Assembly: GCA_001414345.1 (NCBI GenBank)
Contig: LLCB01000298.1
Location: 1 to 64,000, forward strand
Direction of reading: 5' to 3'
Source of the DNA: Hymenoscyphus infarciens
Lineage: Eukaryota; Ascomycota; Leotiomycetes; Helotiales; Helotiaceae
Length of the DNA stretch: 64,000 nucleotides
Positions within the stretch are counted from its first letter, which is position 1. Every line of letters begins with the position of its first letter. Shown in pieces: positions 9,676-20,160 of this stretch. The notes beneath the pieces were generated by a model. That model was not told the DNA's origin, ran no database searches, and worked only from the letters and a program-made list of their open reading frames with translations. Position numbers and translations under genes: made by a program.

Positions 9676-10029
9676 ATGTCCCCCCAACCATCGAAACAGC
9701 GCGAATACTGCATGACTGAGTACGCGAGCTTTTCTTGCGGCCACGTCGACCAGGCCATTTTGTTCTGCTCGGAATGTTACCCGTATCAACTCACCGGTCG
9801 TAAAGCCGCCGACTGTGTATGATATGAAGAACAGAAGCGCGAGATACCACAAGCATGCGCGAGACGCAGAGCAAAGAACGACGAGAAATCGGCACAACAG
9901 GCCGTGGGAAACAGGAAGGAGAACGACCAGTACTTGGACTATGTCGAAGGAATTTTCGCCTTCCTTTCAAGAAAAATTGATTGGATGCTGACGAGGCCGA
10001 CAGCCATGATTTTACTGTTTTTTCGTTAA
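9676..10029 (+). pseudogene. CGH-type small cysteine-rich protein, split by in-frame TGA
   Basis: The ATG at 9,676 opens 48 codons with a C-x7-CGH-x6-C-x2-C pattern and stops at TGA 9,820-9,822. The same frame then stays open for 68 more codons to TAA 10,027-10,029. The tail is charged and ends with DYVEGIFAF and SRKID, resembling DVAEGVYDGIKKLFD at the end of the next family member. The continuing frame and shared tail suggest a full-length product of about 117 residues with one nonsense change, or readthrough. No intron that removes the stop and keeps this frame was found. The role is unknown; the Cys/His pattern suggests zinc binding. Confidence 0.55.
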
Positions 10030-10343
10030 ACACAACGAAGAGCGAGAGCTTGAAATGACCTTGGAGCCACATGGTTGACTGGGCTTGTTTGCTTGTTGGG
10101 TAAGTCGTTTTAAAGAATTAAGGACTTACTGCAAGCTGATAAGGCAGAATTCTTTTTGTTCTTCCGATTCTTTCCTCATGAACAACATTTTCCATGTGAG
10201 AAACAGAGGGGCCTCCACGAATTCAAAAAACCATATTAACGCCTTCTCAAGCCACCGATTTTCGACACGCACCCTCTTTCTCATCCATACACTCCACGCA
10301 TCCACCAGCATCTACCCAGGAATATTTTCCATTTAAATCCAAC
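10030..10343. other. Intergenic, promoter of second CGH gene
   Basis: About 310 bp. A C/A-rich stretch (CATCCACCAGCATCTACCC) just upstream of the ATG at 10,344 resembles the C/A-rich leader before the gene at 18,194. No other feature is seen. Confidence 0.5.
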
Positions 10344-10502
10344 ATGGCTTCCGCTCACTGCTCCGAAATCCAAGAGTACTTCTCTTGCAACTGCAGTCTC
10401 ATCCCCATAATCACTTACGAAAACTGCCGAGATCAGTTTGGTCAGTCTTGCCCAGAGCCAGGGTTTCGATGCCCAGCTTTCCAGAGGCGTACACTCTACC
10501 AC
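10344..10502 (+). pseudogene. CGH-family gene, 5' part, cut by Copia insertion
   Basis: The ATG at 10,344 starts 53 codons ending ...TLYH at the Copia insertion point. Cysteines: C6, C15, C17, C28, C36, C43. The CPAFQRRT segment aligns with CPKWTRTGR and CPKWVSTDR of the two intact relatives. The last five bases (ACCAC, 10,498-10,502) are the target-site duplication. The reading frame resumes without shift at 16,726. With one copy of the duplication removed, the ancestral gene would have 91 codons. Confidence 0.75.
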
Positions 10503-10673
10503 TGTCGGTATAACTCAAGAGTAAGTAACTGCTCGGGATGGCACACGTGGGAACACGTGACCTTCTCGCTTAAGAGCTACTTAAGTAGGTATTGTAGCTA
10601 GCTTTACTCGGTATATATAAACGATAATATAACTCTTTTTATATCGCTTTTATGACCATAAGTTATACTAACA
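10503..10673 (+). repeat. Copia-1 left LTR
   Basis: 171 bp, TGTCGGTAT...ATACTAACA. Every difference I noted from the right LTR is a transition, as expected from RIP. It holds two CACGTG sites at 10,544-10,549 and 10,554-10,559. Confidence 0.92.
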
Positions 10674-13600
10674 CTGATTAGTAGACGTATAGATTAGATA
10701 CTTAGTTACTTCGTATATTTCTACTATAGATATACTTATATAAAAGTAAACTTAATATTACTAGTAGACTCCTCTTCTCTAATTATAACTCCTTCTACTA
10801 TTTAACAACTTTAATAAATAGTAAACGCTTCTTAATATAGGAAGTACTAATTACTAATACTAACCTTCTAATATTATTCTAATAACTTCCTTAACCTCCT
10901 ATTATCCTCTAAGATAATTCATACTCCTTAAGATACTTATTCACCTGAAACCTGAATTCTCTTTTACCTACTAAGTAGAGTATAAACAGACTTTTAATAA
11001 TATCTAAATTTAATTTAAATAATATAATAATAATATCTATAATATAATAGATATACCGGTACTAATTCTAACGACTTTAGAGGCTTTAACTTTAGCACTA
11101 AAATAAGCTCTAAAGCTAGCACTAAAGCTAAAATTAATATAAACAGAAGAGACGATTTTTATAGCTAAATAAGAAGAGGAGTATACTAAAAGAGAGAATA
11201 AAGACCTTCTTCTTTAAGACGAATTTTAAGTAGACTTTAAAGAATGAGATTAAGATAAATTTACTAAAATCTACTAATCTACTACTACTAAGTTATAATA
11301 AATACTTTATAGAAGAGGTGTATAAGTTAAGATAGATAGACATAAGATACTTATATCTTAAGTACTATATAACACCGCTACTGAGGTTAACTAAACTAAG
11401 TAGTTAGACAAAGAATTAAAAGATATAGTATTAAGAGGAGCTAATACTAAAGAATTTAGGTTCTATTATAAATATATAGTAGAACATGTTAAAAGATAAT
11501 AAAAGCTATAGTAATAATAACCTTAATAATAACAACCTCTAGCTAAAAATATTACTTAAAATACCTGATCTAAGACGAAGGCTAGAGACGAAGCTTTGTA
11601 AGCCTTTACTATATAATAATCTTCCTCTATATAATAATAATAATAATAATAATAACTAATATCTTTAATAACTTTAATCTTACTAACTAAAAGGAGAGAT
11701 TTAAACGATCTTATATAACCTCTAATCTAACTCCTAGGTCTACTAAAAGATAATCATACCTCTTTCTTTATATTATACTAATTTAATAATAATACTATTA
11801 TTGATAACTTCGATAAGGCCTTTGAGTATCTAGAATATAATCGACAATAGGATAATCTTAGTAGAAGACCACCGATATAAATAAATATAGTATATTTTAA
11901 ACTAGAATTAACTTCTCGAAGTTTAAAGGGTTAAGACCACTCTCGCGTATTAAGCACTCTTATAAAAGTATATAAGGACAATTAAAAGTATAGTAGAAAA
12001 GAAGATAACTTTATAATTAAAGTTATAATATTTAAGAATATATATAAGAGAAGTAGGGTATTACTAATGATTTACTCTCTTATCTTCTCTACTATGCTAA
12101 AAGGCAACGCTTTAAATTACTTTTATATTATACTTTTTAATAAATATAATAACTAATCTTTTAAAGTTTTATCTATATCTATATAATAATACTTTAAAGA
12201 TAAACTTTATAAAAGAGGCTAATTATCTAAGTAGAATAATATTAATTTATAAGAGATAATATAAGTATCTAGAATATTAATATTAAAGTCTTTTAAAGAC
12301 ATGTTATTAAGACTTAATTTACTAAGATTTTCCCTCTCTACCGACTTTTATATTAATAGTTAGTTTTTAAATAAGCTAATTTTAGCGTATAAAAAGGTCT
12401 TAGATTATGTTATTATAATATTAACCTTATCTTAAGACTCTTTAATTTCTAATACTATTACTCTCTTATAAAGTTTAATCCGATCCTATATAAAAGTCTA
12501 CCTAGAGACAGTTATAAACGAAACCATAATAACTAAGAGACACTTCTATAAGAGTAGATAATATAGTATAAATAAATTTAGTAATATAGATTAATATAAG
12601 AAGAAGAGGACATATTATATATATAAAAAGGACGACTATTTATCTTAGAATTATAGTTAAGAAAAGTAGGACTATTACTTTACTAAATAGACTAATAAGA
12701 ATTCTAGGTACTTTAAAGGTAAGCGAGATAGATATACTAGAAAGGTATATAATATAAACATAGTATATACTTAGAGTACTTAAGAGGAGGAGATATTAAA
12801 GACGCTTTACGCTATTACTCTATTAAAAGAAGATAGTTACTTATTAGATACTAGCTTAGACAACGAAGTTATCTATTATAACATTACTTCTATAGGGTTT
12901 ATTAACGATTTAAATACTAAATACCTTATTACGAATTTAATAAGTTTAGTATAAAAACATGCTATTAATAGATATATCTTATAAAACTCGAATAATACTT
13001 CTAACGTTATATATAAATTCATAGAGGAGGTGTTTATAATAACAGCTAAAAGATATATAAAAGAGAACTTCTTTAGTATAATAATCAATACTAGGGTAGC
13101 TTAAAAGTTAAGTATAAGATATAACTAGTATCTCACGTATATTAGACTTATTAAAAGCGTCTCGATTAACAAAAGCATAAAAGGTTAATTTAACATCTAG
13201 TTTAGTAAGAGATATGCTCTATCTTTAGGATTAATAATAATCGACATACTAATTAGAAAAGCTAAATTTTATATAGTATAGTCTAATACCTCTTTCATCC
13301 TTTATATTAATAATATAGATAACCTAAAAGTTACTTTAAATAATCTTTAAAATATACTTATCTAAGAGAATAAGAAAGGAACGAAGGTTAAAAGGTTCTT
13401 TATTATATAACGATTTAGATACTCTTTTCTACTCTAAGATAAAGCTATATAGAACTTTATATAGGAGTATCTAACATTTCTTATAGATATTAATATTTAA
13501 CAACTTTATAGGTAATTTAGCTACTTATTAGTACTAAGATTATAACGTATACTAGAAAGAGCCGAGCATTATATTAACTAAGGCATTCTTTAACATCTTA

Positions 13601-16549
13601 CTAAATTTTATAAATACTATTAGAAGCACAGAAGTTCGCCTAGCCGATTTAAGTTCACTCTTTATAATAACCTTGAATTTAATTATAGTGTTTTGATTAA
13701 TACTTTCTTTCTTAATAAGCAGGTAGTCTTATACTATATAAACGAAGTAATAAGGTATTAAGTAAGTAACTTTTTACTAGATATAAAAGCAACGACTATA
13801 TAGAAGGTCTTCTAAAGATGTTAGATTAATATATATCTTAGACCCCTCGATTATATTATTATAGATACTAGGATAAACTTTGTTAAGAAAGACTTTATAT
13901 ACTCTACTACTAGAATAAGTACTATAGTAAAAACTATACCGGTTAAGGTATATAATTTAATTAGTATAATAGAATAATACTATAGACCGATTCAACAGAT
14001 ATATAATATTATATATAAATAAGAGCCTTATCTCTTATAAAGTTTAGTACTTTAAATAGCCTTTAAAGTAATTAATAATATAATAGGCCTAAATAGACTA
14101 GTCTCTACTCTATTAGTATATAGAGTATATACTTGAATAACCGTAACCAACGTACCTTTATAACCGATTTCTATAAGATCCGAGACCTATAAAAAGGCTA
14201 CTTAAGAGGTATAAAAGTAGATTATATCCTATTAAGTTAAAAAAGCTCTTAATATATAAAACAGACTAATTAACTAAGTTAAGGATTTACTCTTAAATTT
14301 AGACGTTTTAGTATAGAGGGAGTATATAAAGTCTTAGATAGAACCTTTTATCCTTTAAAGAACCGAGAATAAGGACTATATTATAGTACTACTAAGCGGT
14401 CCTATAAAGTTTTAATCTATAGTTATAAAGCTATACTTTATTAAAACTCCTAAAACTTCTAGAATAGCACTAGTAACTAAGGAAGTTTCTAGCGTAGTAT
14501 TATCTAAAACGATACTATAACCCTATGAAAAAGGGAGAACTTTTAAGTAATAGAGTAAGTAGGAAGTAGACTAGGGTAACTAAGATATTAGATAATATTC
14601 GCCTTCTCTCTAATACTAACTTTATTAGTTATAAATCTGTTAAAATACTAATATTCTAGAACTCTTACTAGAACCTCCTTAGAAGTATAGACGTAGATAG
14701 CCTTAAAAGTATTTAAGGCCTCTAAATAGGTCTTTTAAAGTATTATTCTAATAGTTAAATACTTTTATTAATAATATCGACTATATTACTTTTAAAGATA
14801 TTAAAACTTTTCTTACTAATTTAAGTAAACTTTATAATATCGAAGTATTTATAGCTAATAATAGTATAGTATATATTAAATCGTAATAAAAGGAGATTAA
14901 TAGATTAACTAATTAAGATGTTTTTAAGATTATTACCTAGAAGGAGTTGCCTCTTGATACTAGAATATTTAGATCTTGCTTTATAGATAATATTAAATTT
15001 AAGAGTATAGTACTTACTTTTGCTAAGTTAAGATTAGTTATCTAAGCTTATAATAATACTAGAAAGTCTCTAGTACTTACTTAGGCGCCTACTATTTAAA
15101 GAGTTAGCTAGAGAATAATCCTTATACTTATTATAATACTTCTAGGCTTATAAGTGTTTATTTAGGATATTATATAAGTATATATCTAATTATTAACTAA
15201 CTTAAATCGAAAATTCTTTATACGCTCTCCTAAAGGTTATTCTTAATAGGAAGATATATTCTTTAAAGTAATTAGGCTATTATATAGTATTCTAGAAGCT
15301 AGTAATTATTAGTTTATAACGTACTATAAACACTATATTCTAAGGCTTATAATAGAATAGTTAATATTTAACCTTTGTCTTTTATATACTAAGTTATACT
15401 AATATAATAAGTAAGTAAAGTTAAATACCCCTTTTAGTATAGTAGGCCTTTAAACTAATAATACTCTTATACTTACTAACGACACCTTTACTAATAAAGA
15501 GGAGGTTATTATTAATAAAGCTAGATTTATATCTAAAAAGAGAGAAGAGCTTACTATTAACTATTTAATTAAATTTAATAGAGGACTAATTACTAAGTAT
15601 TAAGATAGCTCTATATCTCTTACTTAAGATTATATAAAATACTTAGATTTAGTACAAAAGGCTCTAACCGAGATATCTAATATAAAAGAGATATTACGTA
15701 TAGTAGATACTAAAGATTAATATATTATATAATATACTAGAGGTATATACTTAGCTATAGTATCTTAACCTAAGGCCGCTTTTAACTTATTATATACTAC
15801 TTAAACTATTAATCCTTAAGATAACGATATTTCACTTCTTAATAAGCGAATTTAATAGTAAATTAAGAATGCTATAAGAGGGCTTAAATTCGTTAAATTA
15901 GATAAAACCTCTTTAAAGTTATATGCTTTTACTAATAGATTATTTACTAATAATAAAGACTTGTCGTTATAAATCGGTTACGTTATTATTCTTATAGATA
16001 AGGATAATAATATTAACATCTTATATTAGTCTTCTACTAAGTATAAGAGAGTTACTTATAGTGTTTTAGTATTAGAATTATATATAATAAGCTCTAGATT
16101 TAACGCTATAGCTTTAATAAAATCAACTTTTGAAAGTATTTTAAGATTTAAGATACTACTTATAGCATATACTAATTCGAAGTCTATTTATAAATATATA
16201 GCTAAATTAGGTACGACTAAAGAGAAGCGACTAATAATTAATATTATATACTTATAAGAAGTATATAAATTAAGAGAGATTAATAAGATTAAATAAATCG
16301 ATAGTAAGAGTAATCCTATAGATGTTATAACTAAAAAGGGTTATTATAATACCCTATAAAAGTTGATTAATACTAATAAGCTAGATATTAACCTTATAGA
16401 GTAGGTAGAACGAAATGAGGGATAATAGGAGACTAAAATAGAGCCTCCTTATTAGTTGTAGATAGGGATAGAGGGCTCTAATTAGTTAGATCGGATATGT
16501 GTTTTTTTAATGATTTTAAGTAACTTCGACCTTTTTAGAGAGGTGCTAG

Positions 16550-16720
16550 TGTTAGTATAACTTAAGAGTAAGTAACTGCTCGGGATGGCACACGTGGGAA
16601 CACGTGACCTTCTCGCTTAAGGGCTATTTAAGTAGGCATCGTAGCTAGCTTTACTCGGTATGTACGAACGATAATACAACTCTTTTTGCATCGCTTTTAT
16701 GACCATAAGTCATACCAACA
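16550..16720 (+). repeat. Copia-1 right LTR
   Basis: 171 bp, TGTTAGTAT...ATACCAACA; TG...CA ends with terminal 9-bp inverted repeats TGTTRGTAT/ATACCAACA. The paired CACGTG sites (16,591-16,596; 16,601-16,606) are the same as in the left LTR. Confidence 0.92.
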
Positions 16721-16725
16721 ACCAC

Positions 16726-16842
16726 AGATGTAAGTGCGATTCCTGTCGTAGTAAGAGTAGCAAAAAGCTGAGAAGGTTCTTCTCAAATTTCTACGATGTG
16801 GCCGAAGGAGTTTACGACGGTATCAAGAAGCTCTTCGACTAA
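16726..16842 (+). pseudogene. CGH-family gene, 3' part after Copia insertion
   Basis: 38 codons in the same frame as 10,344-10,502, beginning RCKCDSC directly after the second ACCAC and ending ...KKLFD before TAA (16,840-16,842). The C-x-C-x2-C cluster followed by basic residues matches ACRDCRRKKW and ECNICLRRRW of the relatives. The fragment is free of nonsense changes, so the insertion may be fairly recent or RIP did not spread into it. It cannot be translated on its own. Confidence 0.7.
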
Positions 16843-17367
16843 GTGTATTCGCCCGAAGCCCTAAAGTAGCTCTTTTGAGCTACTGAGGGCAACTTTCGCT
16901 GTGTTGCGACTGAGTTGCAAGCGAAACCCGTCACTCCCCTACCCCATAATCCCTATTAAATAAATTAAAATTGTTCTACGAGTGTTTTAATTACTTTACT
17001 TGTATGGTATAATATGCAATGTTTCCTTCCCTTGATTTTTATCCTTTTGTGAACTTCGTAGCGCTTCTAGTAGTCTAGTATAGGTACCTATACTATACTA
17101 ACAACTTGATCTGCTCCTCTCCTTTATTGGCATATAAACAATTTTAAAAGCTGATAAAGAAAACAACAATCTCTTTGTCTAACAGGCGCACGCCAACCAA
17201 ATCAAAACAGTTTCAACAATTCCATTCTACTATGCACTCAAAGAGAACACCCTCAAAACAGAATTTAGAAGACCCTATTTGGCAATCGAGTTACCCCCGT
17301 TCACAACCCGTCTTCTCACCATCCGCTTCACCCCTCTTTAAACATCGGTACACTCCCAATCATCACA
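16843..17367. other. Intergenic with 3' hairpins
   Basis: A perfect 8-bp stem with TTTT loop (AGTAGCTC/GAGCTACT, 16,865-16,884) lies 22 bp after the stop of the split gene. A TTTCGCT/AGCGAAA stem follows. The rest is AT-moderate sequence leading into the next gene's promoter. An overlapping frame at 17,175-17,465 lacks family features and was not called. Confidence 0.5.
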
Positions 17368-17631
17368 ATGCCCATCAATATCAGCCCAACCCAAAAGCTC
17401 TGCACGCAGCACGACATGCGTTACGCATGTGGTCACACCCTGACGACTTTTCACGCCTGTTCTAATCCATCTTGTGACAACGCTGGTTCTCAATGCCCAA
17501 AGTGGACTCGAACGGGTAGGGATATTGGATTTGCTTGCAGAGATTGTCGCCGCAAAAAGTGGGAGGAGAAGAGGGAGATCTGGGGACCCTTGTGGAAGAA
17601 TATTTTTGGGGCTAAACGTTTGTCTTCATAA
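17368..17631 (+). CDS. CGH-type small cysteine-rich protein (87 aa)
   Basis: Intact family member. Cysteines and histidine follow C12-x7-C20GH, C31, C36, C43-PKW, then C58-x2-C61-RRKKW, with a basic/aromatic tail. Eight well-spaced Cys/His residues suggest two zinc sites, as in small RING- or FYVE-like modules, but this was not matched to a named family. No signal peptide, so it is probably intracellular. The ATG is at a clean context after a C/A-rich leader. It lies between the split paralogue and the paralogue at 18,194. Confidence 0.75.
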   Translation: MPINISPTQKLCTQHDMRYACGHTLTTFHACSNPSCDNAGSQCPKWTRTGRDIGFACRDCRRKKWEEKREIWGPLWKNIFGAKRLSS

Positions 17632-18193
17632 ATGTTAAACCGCTAAGCAGCTGAGGTGATAAAGGAGGTGAGTGATTGATTACCCCTTGCCTTTTAAACT
17701 CCCCCATGCATAATTAAACTTTAATTCAATAACTTGTCATTACTGAATACAACTCTCATTCGTGATTGAAATTACCACTAAGTTAATATAAAACAATTTC
17801 GCTTTTCGTCGACTACTTTTCTCTCTCTGATAGCTATAGCTGACTGTATTCATACTTCGTCTCAGCCGCTTAGAATTTTCTCTGTTCAAATGAAAAACAC
17901 AGAGGTTTGACAGTCAGGTAAACAATGCTGGTAATTCTTAGACAGAGTCGCATCATACTGAGACAAGTTTGAGTCGAAGTCTACATTGTATAAATGCCTC
18001 GGGAACAAAGAGGCAAAATAGGAGTCGAGTCAGATTACTGCCCGAACTGATTGAGAACAGTCAAATGAACAACTTCTCATCGAAAATCCTTTGAGCCCTC
18101 AATTGTCTATAAGTATCCCCCTTCTCCCCCTCAATTTCCACTCCTTAGTACACCAACGTTCCACATCATCACACATTCAAAAAGCACATCAAA
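17632..18193. other. Intergenic
   Basis: 560 bp without a gene. It ends in a pyrimidine-rich then C/A-rich stretch (about 18,115-18,190) typical of fungal core promoters. Confidence 0.5.
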
Positions 18194-18400
18194 ATGAATA
18201 GCACCTGCGGAATCCTAGAAATACGTTATAGCTGTGGACATACACACCACTTCCCAATTCGCTGTTTGCCAACCTGTCTGACGCCAGGAGTTTGTTGCCC
18301 CAAATGGGTATCAACTGATCGCTCTACTACACAGGAGTGTAATATTTGCTTGAGAAGAAGATGGAGGGAATCTCATGATGCTCAGCGGCAGCTGCGCTGA
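18194..18400 (+). CDS. CGH-type small cysteine-rich protein (68 aa)
   Basis: The shortest intact member. Pattern: C5-x7-C13GH, C23, C27, C33-C34-PKW, C48-x2-C51-LRRRW. It aligns closely with 17,368-17,631 over the whole length (RYxCGHT, CPKWxxTxR, CxxCxRR+W). It is intronless with no signal peptide. The function is unknown; a conserved zinc-binding-like scaffold with a basic C-terminus is compatible with protein or nucleic-acid binding. Confidence 0.75.
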   Translation: MNSTCGILEIRYSCGHTHHFPIRCLPTCLTPGVCCPKWVSTDRSTTQECNICLRRRWRESHDAQRQLR

Positions 18401-19225
18401 TCAAGCTTCTCGCTTATGGGTGCGAGAGGTGATTGAGTGCTCATTGAGTGCTGGATACATTCACCTAACCTAACCCAGCCCCAACCAAGCCCCTTGTAGT
18501 TAATTCAATACTAGTCATCTACTTACCTTTTTGCTTGCAATCCTTTGCTATGTTGAAATATGTTTGATGAATGTATTGAAATTTTACTAACCAACTAGCT
18601 TGTGATTAGTTAACCCAACTAACCAAAAGGTTGTGAGCTCACCATATGATTCTAAGTAAAAAGGAGTTTCGGAAGATTATTCTTCTGGAGTAATGAAGCG
18701 AATAACCTTCAGTTTCCGAGTATCTTATTGATATGTGACCTCGTAGCTTTCAACTTTAGAGAAGACTTATTATGAGAAAGTGAAGAGGAGAGTGGATGAA
18801 GTGTTAAAGAGTTTTAACAATAATTTTAAATTTGCAGCAATGAAGGATCAACTTTCAATTTTTGACATCATTCACTAGCAGAAGCGAGTGTTAGGTTAAA
18901 ATTTGTCGATGAATTTCGAGAATATAAAAGGTTAACATTTACACCTAGATCTTGGAGTGATGAAGGAATAACTTTCAGTGTCTTTAATAAGTGAGGTGTT
19001 CTTTTAAAGAGAGATCTTCAAATAATGAAAAGAAAATTACTTGGAGAAATATAGAAATAACTTGTAGTCTCTTTCTAAATGCAGAAATATTTTTCAATCT
19101 CGGTTAAAAGAGGAAGATCTTCGCGTGACCGCGTCATGGGGAGAAATACAGGAACCACTTGTAGTCTCTTTCTTCCATCCCCTTTCCATTTTTCGTCTCT
19201 AACAAGGTCTTAGGGTGCTTTCGTA
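18401..19225. other. Intergenic with degenerate interspersed motif
   Basis: No gene. A motif like GAGTRATGAAGGAATAACTT plus a CAGTxTC tail recurs in diverged form at about 18,687, 18,836, 18,954, 19,042 and 19,140. Units are spaced roughly 85-150 bp apart, suggesting an old tandem duplication. Confidence 0.5.
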
Positions 19226-19861
19226 CGGCATCCAGTATGTACCAACAGTCGTAAACGACTAAATCGTAAATCGGAAATCGTAAATTATAAATTGTTACTC
19301 TTATATATAGAAAATAGAACAATTTTCAAGTTAAATTCTCTCTCTCTCTCTCCCTTGTATATAATTTCATTATTATAAATATATAAAGTAATTTATATCA
19401 AGTTCTTAACACTCTTTAGCTAGCTACTCAATAGATAGCGGGCATCACGCAGCTAGCTTTTTCTAGAAGGATTAATTCAAGATAATATCGCCGACTTGCT
19501 TACTATTGTTTCATTTTCTTTTCTTATTAAATATTTAAGCGAGAGGGAGGGAGGGAGGGAGGGAGAGGAATATATTTACTACGTTTCTAAACTCCCCCTA
19601 CCCACGCTAGGAAAAGTTTTCCCCGAAATATTTGCTCCCCCTTCCCACACCTCTACTCTTCAATACTCTCATATACACTTAATATACTGTAAGAGTATAA
19701 GAGAGCATTATATCTTCGCCTACCTTAGGGGCAGGAACAGCCATTTACAATATCTAGATAATTAACGAGTTCTACTCCAACTACAACTACTGACTTTTGT
19801 GATTTACGATTTACGATTTGCGATTTAGTCGTTTCCGACTTTTAGTATATACGGGATGCCG
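19226..19861. mobile_element. Non-autonomous TIR element (MITE-like) with TA duplication
   Basis: The 636-bp element is bounded by about 63-bp terminal inverted repeats beginning CGGCATCC(A/C)GTAT (left from 19,226; right ends 19,861), flanked by TA at 19,224-19,225 and 19,862-19,863. The inner TIR holds repeats of CGTAAAT/ATTTACG. The interior has (CT)n, (GGGA)n and no transposase-like frame. The TA duplication suggests mobilisation by a Tc1/mariner/pogo-type transposase. Confidence 0.7.
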
Positions 19862-19863
19862 TA

Positions 19864-20160
19864 TTTCGCTTGCTATTCTTGACGATAGAGGTGTTGGTAT
19901 ACCCTTTTTTTCTTTCTTTTTCCCCCTCTTTTTTGAGGCTTCAAATGAAAAATTTCGACGCCTTTTTTTCACTAGAAAGCTTCGGAGTAACAAAGGAATC
20001 TGGTTTTTTCATTTCCAAGAAAATAACAATTCTATTACTCTCCCATCCTAAAGTTTCTTATTATGTGATTGATAAACCGTGTGACACAAATACGTGGTAG
20101 TAAACAAAGTACATAAGTCACACCCCCACCACAGATCGACTAGCCTAAATCCGTCAAATA
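19864..20160. other. Intergenic
   Basis: About 300 bp, T-rich, no gene recognised; it grades into the AT-rich block. Confidence 0.4.

Larger units (their letters stand above)
10503..16720 (+). mobile_element. Complete RIP-mutated Ty1/Copia retrotransposon (Copia-1)
   Basis: 6,218 bp with two 171-bp LTRs and a perfect ACCAC duplication (10,498-10,502; 16,721-16,725). The plus-strand frames have mostly TAA/TAG where CAA/CAG/TGG would be expected. Recognisable pieces in Copia order: a possible aspartic protease DTS near 12,850; integrase core about 13,660-13,990; reverse transcriptase about 14,800-15,600 (ARIF...CFIDNIK, LVLT, VGLQTNNTLIL in place of QTDDTL); RNase H about 15,840-16,420 (NSKSIY from TDSKSLY, KLGTTKEKRL). 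No intact ORF remains, so the element is dead in its present form. Confidence 0.92.

Noticed and set aside
17175..17465. 96-codon frame overlapping the CGH gene at 17,368
   Set aside because: Different frame, no Cys pattern, begins without a clear ATG; the CGH frame has clear paralogues.
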